Part shown: piece after piece, positions 11,424 to 21,083 of the stretch
How the letters are laid out: every line of letters begins with the position of its first letter
Position numbering within the stretch: the stretch's first letter is position 1
Assembly (NCBI GenBank): GCA_035578155.1
Contig: JAPWDM010000013.1
Location: 11,681,527 to 11,745,526, forward strand
Direction of reading: 5' to 3'
Source: Brachynemurus nebulosus
Taxonomy: Eukaryota; Arthropoda; Insecta; Neuroptera; Myrmeleontidae
DNA: 64,000 nucleotides
Program-made: the position numbers and the translations under genes
The notes under the pieces: generated by a model
What the model was told of the DNA's origin: nothing
Seen by the model: only the letters and a program-made list of their open reading frames with translations
Database searches by the model: none

Positions 11424-12845
11424 CAGGCTGAGCTTTTTGAGAGTTGCCTTTTGAAGAGCTTATTGCAAAAACAGCATTTGTCAAAAATTCAATATTTTCA
11501 GTATAAAGAACTATTGCAATAACCTATAATTGACAAATGCTTTTTTTTAGAACTGACAATGAAACTATAAGCACTGAAGGAAACTGTAGGAACTGACAAT
11601 ATTTTGTTTGCTTATATTTCATGAGAAATAATATTTTTGTGAAGAATCCGTTTAAACTATGTACAACATAGATAGTTAAAAAATCTATAAGGTGGCGTCA
11701 CTATTAGAATTTTTAAAATAATTGACATGTGTTGTTTTTGGAATAAGTTCTTTATTTTTATTATAGCTAAACTATTAGACTTGTAGCTTCACTAGGAGCA
11801 ATCGATTGCTACAGCCAGAAGTTTCATAGCCTCTTCATAGCTTTCTTAAAGTTACCACTTGACATCGGTAGCAGTCATATTTTCATTATTTTTTCTCATG
11901 TTCTAGGGTAGTTGTGTTTTAAAAGTAAATTTTAACAATTAACAAGCTTCTGCTGAAGTAAAAAAGTAATAAATAGATAAATGTATAATATTTATATTAG
12001 TGATGAACAAATGCAAGACCAAGACCAAGACTGTCAAGTCTTGGTCTTGGTCTTGCTCTTGCATTCAGAATCTTGGTCTTGGTCTTGCTAGACCAGTTTG
12101 AGTCTTGGTCTTGCTAGACCAGTTTGAGTCTTGGTCTTGGTCTTGCAAAATGCAGTCTTGGTCTTGGTCTTGGTATTGCTAAAAAATCTTGCACTTTCTT
12201 ACATTCTTTTATTAGTGAATTTTTTCCTTCTAAAATCAGAATTTTCTCTCTTTACGGTATTAATTATACTTTCAGACTATTTAAATCGTTTTACAAAAGT
12301 CTTGCTTTTTTCTTGCTTTTGTCTTGGTCTTGCTCACTTGAGTCTTGGTATTGGTCTTGCAGCCATACTTATAGTGTTGGTCTTGATCTTGCTCTTGATA
12401 TACATAGTCTTGGTCTTGCAAAAAATGCAAGACCAAGACTAATTTTGCTCATCGCTAATTTATATTTAAAAAAATAAAGTACCTGTAAGACTACCTATTG
12501 GTCCAATTCTTGGATAAAAGAAATAAAACGACCCTGATTAAATATGCCTATAGACAGACCCGTTACTGTTTACGACAAAATTAATAAATATAACAAAAAA
12601 CTTAAAAATTTATTTACGAAAAGATTTCTTTCTTCCGTTTGTTCTGTCTAACAAATTAATAGAGAGTTCCATTTGAAAAGTAAAAGTTTGTATCATAACT
12701 CAAAAAGAGCTATAAAGCCCCCGGAGATAGCAAGCGATTACCTCCAGCGTTAGCTACAACTTTTATCTGAACAATTCTTTTTGATTGAGTCAATATACCT
12801 AGCTTACCCGTAATAAAAATGGCAACTCTCAAAAATCTCATCCTG
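11424..12845. mobile_element. TA-flanked inverted-repeat element, copy 1, hosting a hAT insertion
   Basis: TA lies at 11422-11423 and 12846-12847. The left end CAGGCTGAGCTTTTTGAGAG (continuing TTGCC) matches the reverse complement of the right end CAGGATGAGATTTTTGAGAG (continuing TTGCC). The right portion (12715-12845) aligns with the right portion of the small relative at 39192-39523, including the CTATAGCAATCGGTTGCC-like block. The hAT miniature element at 11998-12457 sits inside. No transposase frame is present. The TA target points to the Tc1/mariner group (inference). Confidence 0.75.
11998..12457. mobile_element. hAT-type miniature element built on a TCTTGG hexamer repeat
   Basis: Exact 8-bp target duplications ATTTATAT lie at 11990-11997 and 12458-12465. 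The ends are TAGTGATGAACAAATGC and, reverse-complemented, TAGCGATGAGCAAAATT, a form typical of hAT terminal repeats. Much of the interior is (TCTTGG)n / (CTTGGT)n on the plus strand. Inverted copies (GCAAGACCAAGAC) stand at both ends, so the whole can fold back. The two overlapping open frames of about 100 codons are only the hexamer read as Leu/Val or Ser/Leu/Gly and are not genes. Confidence 0.9.
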
Positions 12846-13674
12846 TATAATAATACTGTTCTAGTACAGTTTCTTGTATTATTGCTATGTAATATTATTT
12901 TAAAATTTTATTCCTCGTTAATGATCATAATGTTCTCTGTTTGTTATTTTTGTTTTGCTGTTCTTCTACGTTTACTGTGACAACGTTTTTTGTGGCAACG
13001 GAAGTTTTGCTACTGTCTTGCTGTTCGATTATTTACAACAGCAGCTTGATAAAAATAAGGATTCGAGTAATTTTTTTTTGTTTAGTTCTTTGGATAAATT
13101 TTAGTGCGAATAGTTTAAATTAAAATTAAGTTTTATCTAGTATATTTTCTGTTCAGCCTTTGTATGACTTTTAGTGATTCATGAGATAACCATAGAAAAT
13201 ACTAATATTTGTTTGAATTTCACTGTTCTAACAGGATGCTTAGACCATAATAGTTGGCTGAAATTTGTGAAATTTTGAAATTTTCATTTTCATTATCAGA
13301 TTGATCAAATTTCCAAAAACAGTATATAAAGCACTAACTGATCTAAAATATTATGAACGAATTTACTGCAATTTAGAATTTTTTCGTTTTAAAAATGTAG
13401 CTTGACCTATTTACTTTTTAGTATTTATCACTCCTTTAATGTCTAGCAAAATTTTAGTTCATAATATTTTTGACAGTCAAAAAAATACTGTTCTTTACAC
13501 AAAACAAAGTACCTACCACATTAAAGTTTTGAGATTTTTTGAAAAGTTTTGAGATTTATAGACAAAGAATGGAATGCGGTACTCTCTTTTAGGTTAGTAG
13601 CAACTGTTACGAAATATAATAACCAGTAAGAGACGGTACATAACACTTAAGAATATACTATTAGTTAATGCTTC
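12846..13674. other. AT-rich stretch without recognised feature
   Basis: The short open frame at 12941-13123 has no recognisable domain. No repeat ends were seen. Confidence 0.5.
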
Positions 13675-13856
13675 TTAAGGTAATTGGTCGATCAAACGAT
13701 TTTTTCAAAGGATTTTAACGAAACTTTTCTAGATATTTATTTAATTCAATACCCCAATCATACGAGCCTATTCCAACCAAAATTGACTACCCCAATATTG
13801 AGAAAAATGATTTCAAAGTTTTGTAATTTTAACACGGGCTCCTATGGTAAAACTAC

Positions 13857-13887
<31 letters not shown>

Positions 13888-14400
13888 AAATGAAAACGTG
13901 TCAAAGGAATTTGATAAAAATTTGATACGTTATAAAATACAAAGTTACAAACACTATTTAATAAGAAATAAAAATTATTCACCGTTTTTGAAATATAATT
14001 TATAAAAATCATTTTAAACATCATACCTAAAAATATTCTTGAACTTTTATTCTATCATTTAAGGTAGTTGGTCGATAAAACGATTTTTTCAAAGGATTTT
14101 AACGAAACTTCTCTAGATATTTATTTAATTCAATACCAATAATACGACCCCTTACCGAAAAAAAAATTTAACATCGCAATTTTGAGAAAAACGATTTCAA
14201 AGTTTTGTAATTTTAACACGGGCTCCTATAGGAAAACTATTTTGTTTTTGAATAAAATGAAAACGTGTCAAAGGAATTTGATAAAAATTTAATATGTTAT
14301 AAAACACAAACCTACAAACAACATTTAATAAGAAATAAAAATTATTCACTACGCCGTTACTGGAATATAATTTATAAACGTCATTTTACAACGCTTTTTC
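13675..14400. repeat. Tandem duplication, two diverged units 384 bp apart
   Basis: Unit 1 starts at 13675 (TTAAGGTAATTGGTCGATCA) and unit 2 at 14059 (TTAAGGTAGTTGGTCGATAA). They stay alignable for about 330 bp, through blocks such as GATTTTAACGAAACTT, TTTTAACACGGGCTCCTAT and AAAACGTGTCAAAGGAATTT. Unit 1 carries a pure T run of about 26 (13858-13883) where unit 2 has a short T-rich segment. Both units begin with TTAA. An inverted partner end was not found, so I call it a duplicated repeat rather than a defined transposon. Confidence 0.85.
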
Positions 14401-14740
14401 AACAATGATTTTATATTGCTACAACAGAAGCGTACAAAAATTCAAAAGAACAAGTGGTATACAAATATAATAACTGAAGAATATTAATACATTATTTAAT
14501 TTTTTTTTCGCTGAGATGTACTTTTGTACCGGACTATCTCGGAGCAATTACGTTAATTTATTAAACTTTGGAATAGTGCAAACGTAGGCGGAGGGTTAAG
14601 CAATTCCACTTTTTTCCCCAAAAATTTCCAATTTTGCGATAAAAATTCGAAATTAAATTGATGTCATAAATGTTTTATTTGTACGTTTTATCCACCACCT
14701 CGATTTATTTTTTTTTATTTTTATTTATTTCAGCACTAGT
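14401..14740. other. AT-rich stretch without recognised feature
   Basis: No supported feature. Confidence 0.5.
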
Positions 14741-14749
14741 TATTTTATT

Positions 14750-15010
14750 GTTGGAAAATTTTTCGTGATCGACGCTACCCACCCGCCCGGGGCGGCGAGG
14801 GCTTTTCTTGTCCAGGAATGATGTGAACCACCGTTCTCGCCGCCCGTCACCGTAGTCATCGTCATCACCGCGGAATGTGTGTGGTATGGGGGCGAGTGAG
14901 CGGGCGAACCACGTTTTAATAATCCTCGCGTCTCTGGCATGACACACTCAATTCAATACGGTCGCAGGCAGCAGTACGGAGCGTTTCAAGTGGCTTTATT
15001 TTTTGAATTG
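14750..15010. promoter_or_regulatory. GC/CpG-rich patch, possible promoter or untranslated exon
   Basis: In an AT-rich background this segment is strikingly GC-rich, with many CG dinucleotides (CGCCCGGGGCGGCGAGGG, CACCGCGGAATG, GAGCGGGCGAACC). Overlapping minus-strand frames across it have no recognisable domain. It could be a promoter-proximal or untranslated region of a gene whose coding part lies elsewhere. I cannot assign a strand or a start site. Confidence 0.25.
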
Positions 15011-15849
15011 ATTTTGCGTTTTGCTCATCGAAATGTCGAACGTCGACGAATTCTTCTTTGTTTAATACCCACTTCATTCTTTTCATTTCGGCGTGTGTTA
15101 TCATAGTCCCTAAGTATTTTATCGAGTTGTTTGATTGGTTTAGTTTGCCTGTCTGTCAGCACACATAACAATCTTGATATGTGCTGCTCTTCGGGGTTCG
15201 CTCTCTTCCCGTTTATTCCCGTTTATTCCCGTGTATGTGTATATATGTAGGTACCTCTATAACCATTACCATCAAACACATGGGCCAACCAATATACTTT
15301 CCACACGCTCGGATAGAGTAAAATCGGAAAAAATGCACCATGCGAAGACGCATGTACCCGTTTTCGAACCGGCAACATTAAGCGGTTGGTAAAATTTATT
15401 TTTTTGCCAGAAATCTGGCACCTGTAGGAAGTGGTTGTAAGCTTAATAGTACGGTGCAATTAGACCCCAACCTCAACATTCAAAGTAACAGTTTCACTCC
15501 AATTCCAAATTGTTCTCTACAGTCCACATATTGTTTGGTAAAAACTTACAACATTTTGATCGTCGGATTTCGGAGGCAGGAGGGTAGAAGTAGGCAAATT
15601 AACGGTTTTCGTCAGTTTTTTTTTTTTAAATATTTTGAAAACTATGCAGGTTAGCGCAAATAGTGCCTATACAAAAATAATCTGCATTAAATTGCGAACA
15701 AAAATAGTCCTGTGCATAAAAAATTTCAGAACTTCCAGAGTTATGAAAGGTGTAGAAGTAGCAATTTTTAGTATTTTTAGTATGATACATAATCACTAAG
15801 GAAACTAATTTTTTTTATACAAGTTGTGTTTTATAAAAGGAAATTACGA
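15011..15849. other. Mixed sequence without supported gene
   Basis: Contains a short triplicate of TTTATTCCCG (about 15210-15235). The open frames here have no recognisable domains. Confidence 0.4.
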
Positions 15850-16155
15850 TTAGTCCTCTTCAAACATAGCACCCTCCCCTTCTAGATCTTCGTCTATGGT
15901 GTTCGTATCCCTGTTATCACATCCTAGGCCTGAGCAATTACCGCATATGCTTAAGCAGTTTAGAGCACTCCTTCTGCATTCGCAGTTATGGACGCATTCG
16001 TTTTTGCAATCGCACACTATGAGGGAAAGTAATTCTTCGAGAGCTGCAGGACGCGCTGTTGTAATTGGTCCCAGGTGTTCGTCAATCTTCTTCCACCCCC
16101 ACTCGAGCGGATTCTTCTTCTTATTCAGCCACTGCGTCGCAAATAAAAACTTATT
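15850..16155 (-). CDS. Cysteine-rich CXC-like C-terminal domain, partial coding region
   Basis: Reading the minus strand from 16155 gives 101 uninterrupted codons ending in TAA at 15852-15850. An upstream in-frame TAA lies directly before, and the only Met is near the end, so the 5' part is missing or lies in another exon. The product starts with a Trp-rich segment (QW at residues 8-9, PLEWGWKK at 16-23), then P-I-T-T, an acidic/leucine segment, and nine cysteines. Their pattern is C48-x-C-x3-C-x3-C-x-C-x6-C-x3-C-x2-C-x4-C79, with the core CECRRSALNC. It ends in an acidic tail. The pattern resembles the tesmin/TSO1-like CXC motif. From memory, a similar Trp segment plus Cys block closes many repetitive, uncharacterised insect proteins. 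The forward open frame at 15896-16177 is its shadow. Function is unknown; zinc binding is an inference. It may be a host exon or a remnant of a mobile element gene. Confidence 0.6.
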   Translation of the reverse strand, partial: NKFLFATQWLNKKKNPLEWGWKKIDEHLGPITTARPAALEELLSLIVCDCKNECVHNCECRRSALNCLSICGNCSGLGCDNRDTNTIDEDLEGEGAMFEED

Positions 16156-16487
16156 TTATGTCGTTAACTGTTGGTGATTTTTCTCCAAAATCTTATCCTT
16201 CAATTACCTAACCAAATCACCTAATTCCCCCTTTTGAACCTTAAATATAGAAAACATGTCAATCGTACTTTGATGGCAATAAATTCCATAGTAGTTTTTT
16301 TTCCTATATTTCAAATTTTGTTGGTAAAATTTTTTTAAAGCCTTAGAAAATTCCTGTTTATTTTGTTTTTACATAATTTTATGTAGCAATACCGGTTTTG
16401 GTAAAAAATCGTAAATTGTTTTCTAATTCCAACAAGTTTGATTAAATTTATTAGACACAGGTGCGTCTATCTCTTTCATGTCCTAAA
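16156..16487. other. AT-rich stretch upstream of the CXC-like frame
   Basis: On the minus strand this would be the intron or upstream part of the CXC-like coding region. I could not identify a further exon. Coding-like composition stops at about 16155. Confidence 0.4.
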
Positions 16488-16600
16488 GACAAGCGTTTCG
16501 CAACGTTTTCTCAGTTACGGCGCGGTAAAATTTCAGATAATTTTCTACGGACCGGTCACACGTAGGATCACACATTATGACGATTAACAGTTTTCTCAAT
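16488..16600 (+). mobile_element. Possible hAT-like end preceding the 170-bp satellite
   Basis: The segment GCAACGTTTTCTCAGTTACG, then GCGCGGTAAAATTTCAGATA, then ACCGGTCACAC parallels the segment CAGTTTTTCTCAACC, then CGGCCACGACCGGATAAAAT at 46644-46690. There it also stands directly before the same satellite. CAG-TTTCTCAACC is a well-known form of hAT terminal repeat. The opposite end was not found, so the assignment is tentative. Confidence 0.4.
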
Positions 16601-17700
16601 TACATTTATATTTAATATGAAATGTCGCTTTCTGACCAGTGGATCGACCATATAATGCAAGTGAATATCGACACTTTTTTAAACATTAGAGAAACGTTTA
16701 AAGGTAATTCTTTGATTTTACATAGAATTCTTGTAGTATAAAATCATTTTCACCGTCAATTGGAACAACATTAGGTCGTGTAATATGAAATGTCGCTTTC
16801 CGACCACTTTGTCTACGATGTAATTCTGATAATTATCGTCACTTTATTAAGCATTAGGAATATCTTTAAATTCAATTCTTTTATTTTAAATTGAATTCTT
16901 GTAGCCTGGCAATTCTTCCTCCTGACATTCGCTGGAACAACATTTGGTCGTGTAATATGAAATATCGCTTTCCGACCACTTGATCAGTCATGTAATTCGG
17001 ATAAATATCGACACTTTTTTAAACATTAGAGAAATGTTTAAAAGCAATTCTTTAGTTTTATATAGAACTCTTGTAGCCTAAAATCATTTTCTTCGTTATT
17101 TGGAATAGTATTAGATCGTGTAATATGAAATGCCGTTTCTCGACCACTTGATCTACCGCATGAAATTTAGACAAATATCGACACTTTTTTAAGCATTAGA
17201 GAAATGTTTAAGGGTGATGCTCGCGTGACGCACGGGACATTTTTGGAACAAAAACATTTTTTTATAAAAAATGCAATTAATACTAAACAAAACAGAATGT
17301 CTATATTACGCAGAAAATGAATTAGAATTTTTTGAACATATTCTAATTTTTACTGCAGTCCAGTACTCAAGATATGAGGCATAAGCTCACGTGACGCACG
17401 GGACATCGTACGAAACGAAGTTTATGTCATATATTTGGAGTATTGCATTTCAGATAGAAATTAAAATATGCTCAAAAAATTTTAATCCAATTGTCCCGTG
17501 TTATAAATTTTTTGTTTTGTTTCTTTTTCTTTTAAAAAAATGTTTTTCTTGCAAAAATGTCCCGTGCGTCACGCGAGAATCGTACTTAAAAGCAATAAAA
17601 TTCTATCATTTTAAATAGAATTTTTGTAGCCTGGAATCATTTCCTCCATTAATTGGAATAACATTATGTCGTGTAATATGAAATGTTGGTTTCATATGTC
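16600..17700 (+). repeat. 170-bp satellite, array 1 (interrupted)
   Basis: The phrase TAATATGAAATGTCGCTTTC (variants) recurs at about 16613, 16781, 16952, 17121 and 17674. Each is followed by CGACCACTTGATC, AATATCGACACTTTTTTAA and TTCTTGTAGCCT blocks. Spacing is 168-171 bp except for the last interval. That interval is 553 bp because a 374-bp TTAA-flanked element (17212-17585) is inserted in the fourth unit. The same satellite occurs at 46800-47310. Confidence 0.92.
17212..17585. mobile_element. 374-bp TTAA-flanked miniature element in a satellite unit
   Basis: TTAA lies at 17208-17211 and 17586-17589. The terminal inverted repeats are about 34 bp. The inner 26 bp (17220-17245 and 17552-17577, beginning CTCGCGTGACGCACGGGACA) are a perfect match, and the outer 8 bp differ at a few positions. 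A third copy of the core, GCTCACGTGACGCACGGGAC, lies internally at about 17385-17404. Sister satellite units show the empty site (GTTTAAAAGCAATTC), so the insertion duplicated TTAA. There is no transposase. The forward frame at 17391-17618 is a chance frame that runs out into the satellite. A piggyBac-type origin is inferred from the target. Confidence 0.93.
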
Positions 17701-18384
17701 TACACTGATATGTTTACCAAAATTTTTACCACTTTAGAAAAAAAATACCTCGGATAGAAGACAGTTTGAAGTAAAATTGGGGCTTACTGAAAGAAACCGT
17801 TAACTTCACAAACAAATAAGTAGTAGTTCATCAAGCAGTTTACCCACAATTAACCTACTATTTTAACCGTGGATCCACATCTCCCCTACACCATTGTTTC
17901 GCACTACCATTCAACATATTTATATGTCATGTCGTACATACATAGGCAACCAATATATTGGTTCTTCATGCACAATAGTCCTTCTTCATCCGCACTTTGC
18001 GTTCAACCGTATCACCTCACTGTATAGGCTAACTAGAGCATCGTTCGCTCAATGACGGCGTCGATGATGATGATGATGGTGGAATTTATTACGTACACAG
18101 CACATACAACACTCACTTAGGAGTTTTGTGGAGACGGAATGTCATCCACATTACTTATAATAATACAATTCGATTCCGTGAAGACGAAAAAAAATCCATT
18201 CTTGCGTTTTTTTTTGCTCTATCTTCGTACGAAAATAAAAAAAAGCTTCGTTGCATAAATTAAAATGAGGACACACACAATAACACTCAAGAGCAACATG
18301 AGAATCTTTTGAATTTTGTTTTAGAATCCCCACCCCACCCCGCCGCCACCCTGGCCTGTGTGCCGCACTTATCATTTATTATAA
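17701..18384. other. Mixed sequence with (GAT)n at about 18063
   Basis: A short (GAT)n run and a C-rich patch (about 18328-18352) are present. The minus-strand open frame at 18151-18375 has no recognisable domain. Confidence 0.4.
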
Positions 18385-18672
18385 TCACCGTGCTGGTACG
18401 GTATTGGGACCGGAGTGGTCGTTCCGTACAAACGGAACGTTTGTTTCAAACGGTACGTAAGTAAGTGGATTGACCTCCGAGGAGAGCTAGTTTGACAACG
18501 ACGTGAATGGTTTCTGGTCCGTATAAAAAAGTTTTAAGATAAAAATAACTTGAATGGTGTAGTTGAGTGGAGAGCTCAGCTAGTAGTCCGTTCAACACTT
18601 GGTGTGTTTGTTTGAATTGATCGTCATCGTGTCATCATTGGAAAACACTTTGAACAGAAAATAGATGCAAGT
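18385..18672 (+). promoter_or_regulatory. Candidate promoter and very short first coding exon
   Basis: The segment is GC-richer than its surroundings. It has a TATA-like TATAAAAAA at 18522-18530, an initiator-like GCTCAGCTAGTAGTCCGTTC at 18574-18593 (farther from the TATA than usual), an ATG at 18665 and a donor-like GTAAAT at 18671. An exon encoding only Met-Gln before an intron would fit insect cuticle or secreted-protein genes, whose first coding exon is often a few codons long. No downstream exon was identified in the window, so this is a hypothesis. Confidence 0.22.
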
Positions 18673-19186
18673 AAATAAAAATGTAATTTCGACATTCGTA
18701 CGGACACGACGGTTTGAATTGAGTGTCTCAAGATGCATCTTTATTAAAATGATAAGCTATAAATTTTAATCCGTTCAACTGCTTAAATTCTTTTTCATAA
18801 AGTTTTATTTTTATGCGATTTTCCAGTTCGGAATGAGTATTTGGTAATTGAAATTTAGTTATGCTGGGAAAAATTTCTAACCAAAATTCAATCAACGTTT
18901 GCTCAATGATTTATTTTTGAGGCTCTGTATCTAAAAATTTCTTATATTGTTTTCATTTATCATTAGTGCTGCTCTTGATACACTTTCGATTCAGTCTCGT
19001 TCTGATAATGTCTTGTTATTTTCAAATTACAGTTTCGTTTGTGATTCGTTCTCTGTTCACAATTAATTAATTTTTACGAATTTGAGACGCGGGTCACATT
19101 TTTCGATTTCAAATGCCATATAATTTTTAAAAAATTTTATCCTGCAAACTATTGCCAGTTTATGTAAACTATATGTCGAGCATATA

Positions 19187-19258
19187 GGATCGTTGGTGTA
19201 GTGGTTAGCACGCCTGGCTAGTTACCAGGAGATTCTGGGTTCGATTCCCGGCCGATCC
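19187..19258 (+). tRNA. tRNA-like sequence, anticodon AGT, module copy 1
   Basis: A 72-bp cloverleaf can be drawn. The acceptor GGATCG pairs with CGATCC (position 7 mispaired), the D stem is GTGT/GCAC, the anticodon stem CCTGG/CCAGG encloses loop CTAGTTA (anticodon AGT, Thr), and the T stem CTGGG/CCCGG encloses loop TTCGATT. Pol III A box TGGTGTAGTGG and B box GGTTCGATTCC are intact. The 3' flank contains the palindrome AATCACTTTGTGATT, which also follows the other copies. It is repeated 360 bp downstream and in reverse at 21.0 and 47.4 kb. It may be a transcribable tRNA-derived repeat rather than a regular tRNA gene. Confidence 0.65.
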
Positions 19259-19546
19259 GGATAATTTTTTCAATCACTTTGTGATTTTTAATTTACATAT
19301 GTGGTTTTTGGTCATGTTAACCAAGGCAGTCGAGTGCTTACAGTTTCAGTTTAACTGAACGATAAGTGAACATATTAATACTGCGTGTGTTGAAATGCAA
19401 CCAAAAGTTTGTCATACGTAGTAATGTCTCACAAGTACTCGATAATATTTAAAATTAAAATTGTAACTGTTTCTCGAATCAGAGAGAGTACTAATACACA
19501 TAGGTGATTGAATGGGTGTCCGGCTCGGACGCCTGTCGAGCATATA

Positions 19547-19618
19547 GGATCGTTGGTGTAGTGGTTAGTACGTCTGGCTAGTTACCAGGAGATCCTGGGT
19601 TAGATTCCCGGCCGATCC
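19547..19618 (+). tRNA. tRNA-like sequence, anticodon AGT, module copy 2
   Basis: Exactly 360 bp downstream of copy 1 and differing at a few positions. The B box is damaged (GGTTAGATTCC). The same 5' flank (TGTCGAGCATAT) and 3' flank (GGATAATTTTTTCAATCACT) surround both copies. The space between the two carries the conserved repeat flank: TGTCTCACAAGTACTCGATA and CACATAGGTGATTGAATGG. Confidence 0.6.
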
Positions 19619-21011
19619 GGATAATTTTTTCAATCACTTTGTGATTTTTAATTTACATATAGGATAAAAATTAAAATTTTGACGACTTGTGTACTAAATA
19701 CTGGAAAAAAAATATCCACAAATCATTTTTTTTAAACTTTAGAATTCTTAGGAGTAAAAGTAAAATTTTTCAACACTGTAATATACTTAAATGTGTGAAA
19801 ATTGTTTAAACTGTTCTCTATTCCAACGGCGCAAATAAAAAACCTGCATTACCAACCAAACTGTCAATCAATTTACCTCACACACACCAAACCATTGTCT
19901 TCTCCTCTCAACCCCTCTTTCAACGCATTTCCAAACGATTCGGTCACACAGCACCCGTAAATATAAAATTTACCATAATTTCTTTCTATATCATTAATGA
20001 TACGTAAAATAGAAAATTGTCCGTTTGTCCGTCTGTGAGAGTCGGTCTGTCCGTCCTCGACCAGACCAAAGCAGTGACGTGCGACAAAAGGTAATTTAAA
20101 TATTTTTAATTAAAATACTTTTAATTATGTTAATAATATTCTTTTTTTATAATTTACATTGCTTTATGGTTCCATGTACAATATACCTAATGCCTATCGC
20201 CATCCTTCTTGTTCACTCTATGAATATTGAGATATTATAATATTTTTAGTGGTCCGTATCAAAATTGGTAAAATTCAACATTCATTAAATTGTTTTGGTG
20301 TTCATTGGCGTGATTCGTCCAAACTTATGCGCAACTTCAAATTTCATGTTTCTAGAATAAAAATTACAGTTTTCGGAGCTTTAAAAAAATATGGTGTACC
20401 TACCTGTGTGTATCTCTTTTAAATTAATAGCTACAACAAAAATGATATTAATTAGACCAGCTGGTGAAATTTGGGTTATGTGAGTACCAAACTTTCACTT
20501 TTCCTTTAAAAATGGCCAAGATCGTTCAGGAAATTTAATTTATTTTCCAGATATGAATCTTCTGTTGCGCTGTACCGTTATTTTCAATCTATATGTTTGA
20601 TTAGTAAGTGCATTTTTTAAATTTTACAGGAGACGGAAGTAACGTTTCAACTGTTAAATGGCATCAACATTATTCTTACATATTTAATGTCTGTAAAAAT
20701 TGTAAATCTGGACTATTGATTACAATGTTTCGTGAATTGATGCCTGATTGTATGAAGCTCTTAAGAGCAAATTTGTAAAATTGAGAAGTTTTGCATTTTA
20801 ACGCGATGTATTTTTTATGAATTTTTTGAGACATTTTTAAAGGATTACTTGGAAATCTCGATAAAACTATTAAGCCAAAATTATCCTTCAGGAATAAGAC
20901 TTTGACCAACTCACGCATGCTCTTACATGAAATTCATGTTTTAAAACAACTTTAGGTATTACAGAAAACTTATTTAAATTAAAAATCACAAAGTGATTGA
21001 AAAAATTATCC
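19619..21011. other. AT-rich stretch between tRNA-like modules
   Basis: Contains pyrimidine-rich CCGT/CTGT simple text (20020-20065) ahead of a donor-like AAAGGTAATTT. No supported exon. The frame at 20676-20918 has no recognisable domain. Confidence 0.4.
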
Positions 21012-21083
21012 GGAACGGCCGGGAATCGAACCCAGGATCTCCTGGTAACTAGCCAGGTGTGCTATCCATTACAGCATCGATCC
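21012..21083 (-). tRNA. tRNA-like sequence, anticodon AGT, module copy 3
   Basis: The reverse-strand 72-bp relative of the 19-kb copies has loop CTAGTTA, B box GGTTCGATTCC intact and an altered A box (TGCTGTAATGG). Its flanks are the same as at 19 kb, including the AATCACTTTGTGATT palindrome (in reverse) and the CATAGGTGATTGAATG block. The acceptor stem has a mismatch. Repeat-associated; function uncertain. Confidence 0.6.

Noticed and set aside
12124..12477. Two overlapping open frames of 117 and 103 codons
   Set aside because: They are the TCTTGG hexamer repeat of the hAT miniature element read in two frames (Leu/Gly/Ser and Leu/Val).
15896..16177. 93-codon forward open frame
   Set aside because: It is the antisense shadow of the cysteine-rich minus-strand frame, which shows a far more ordered residue pattern.
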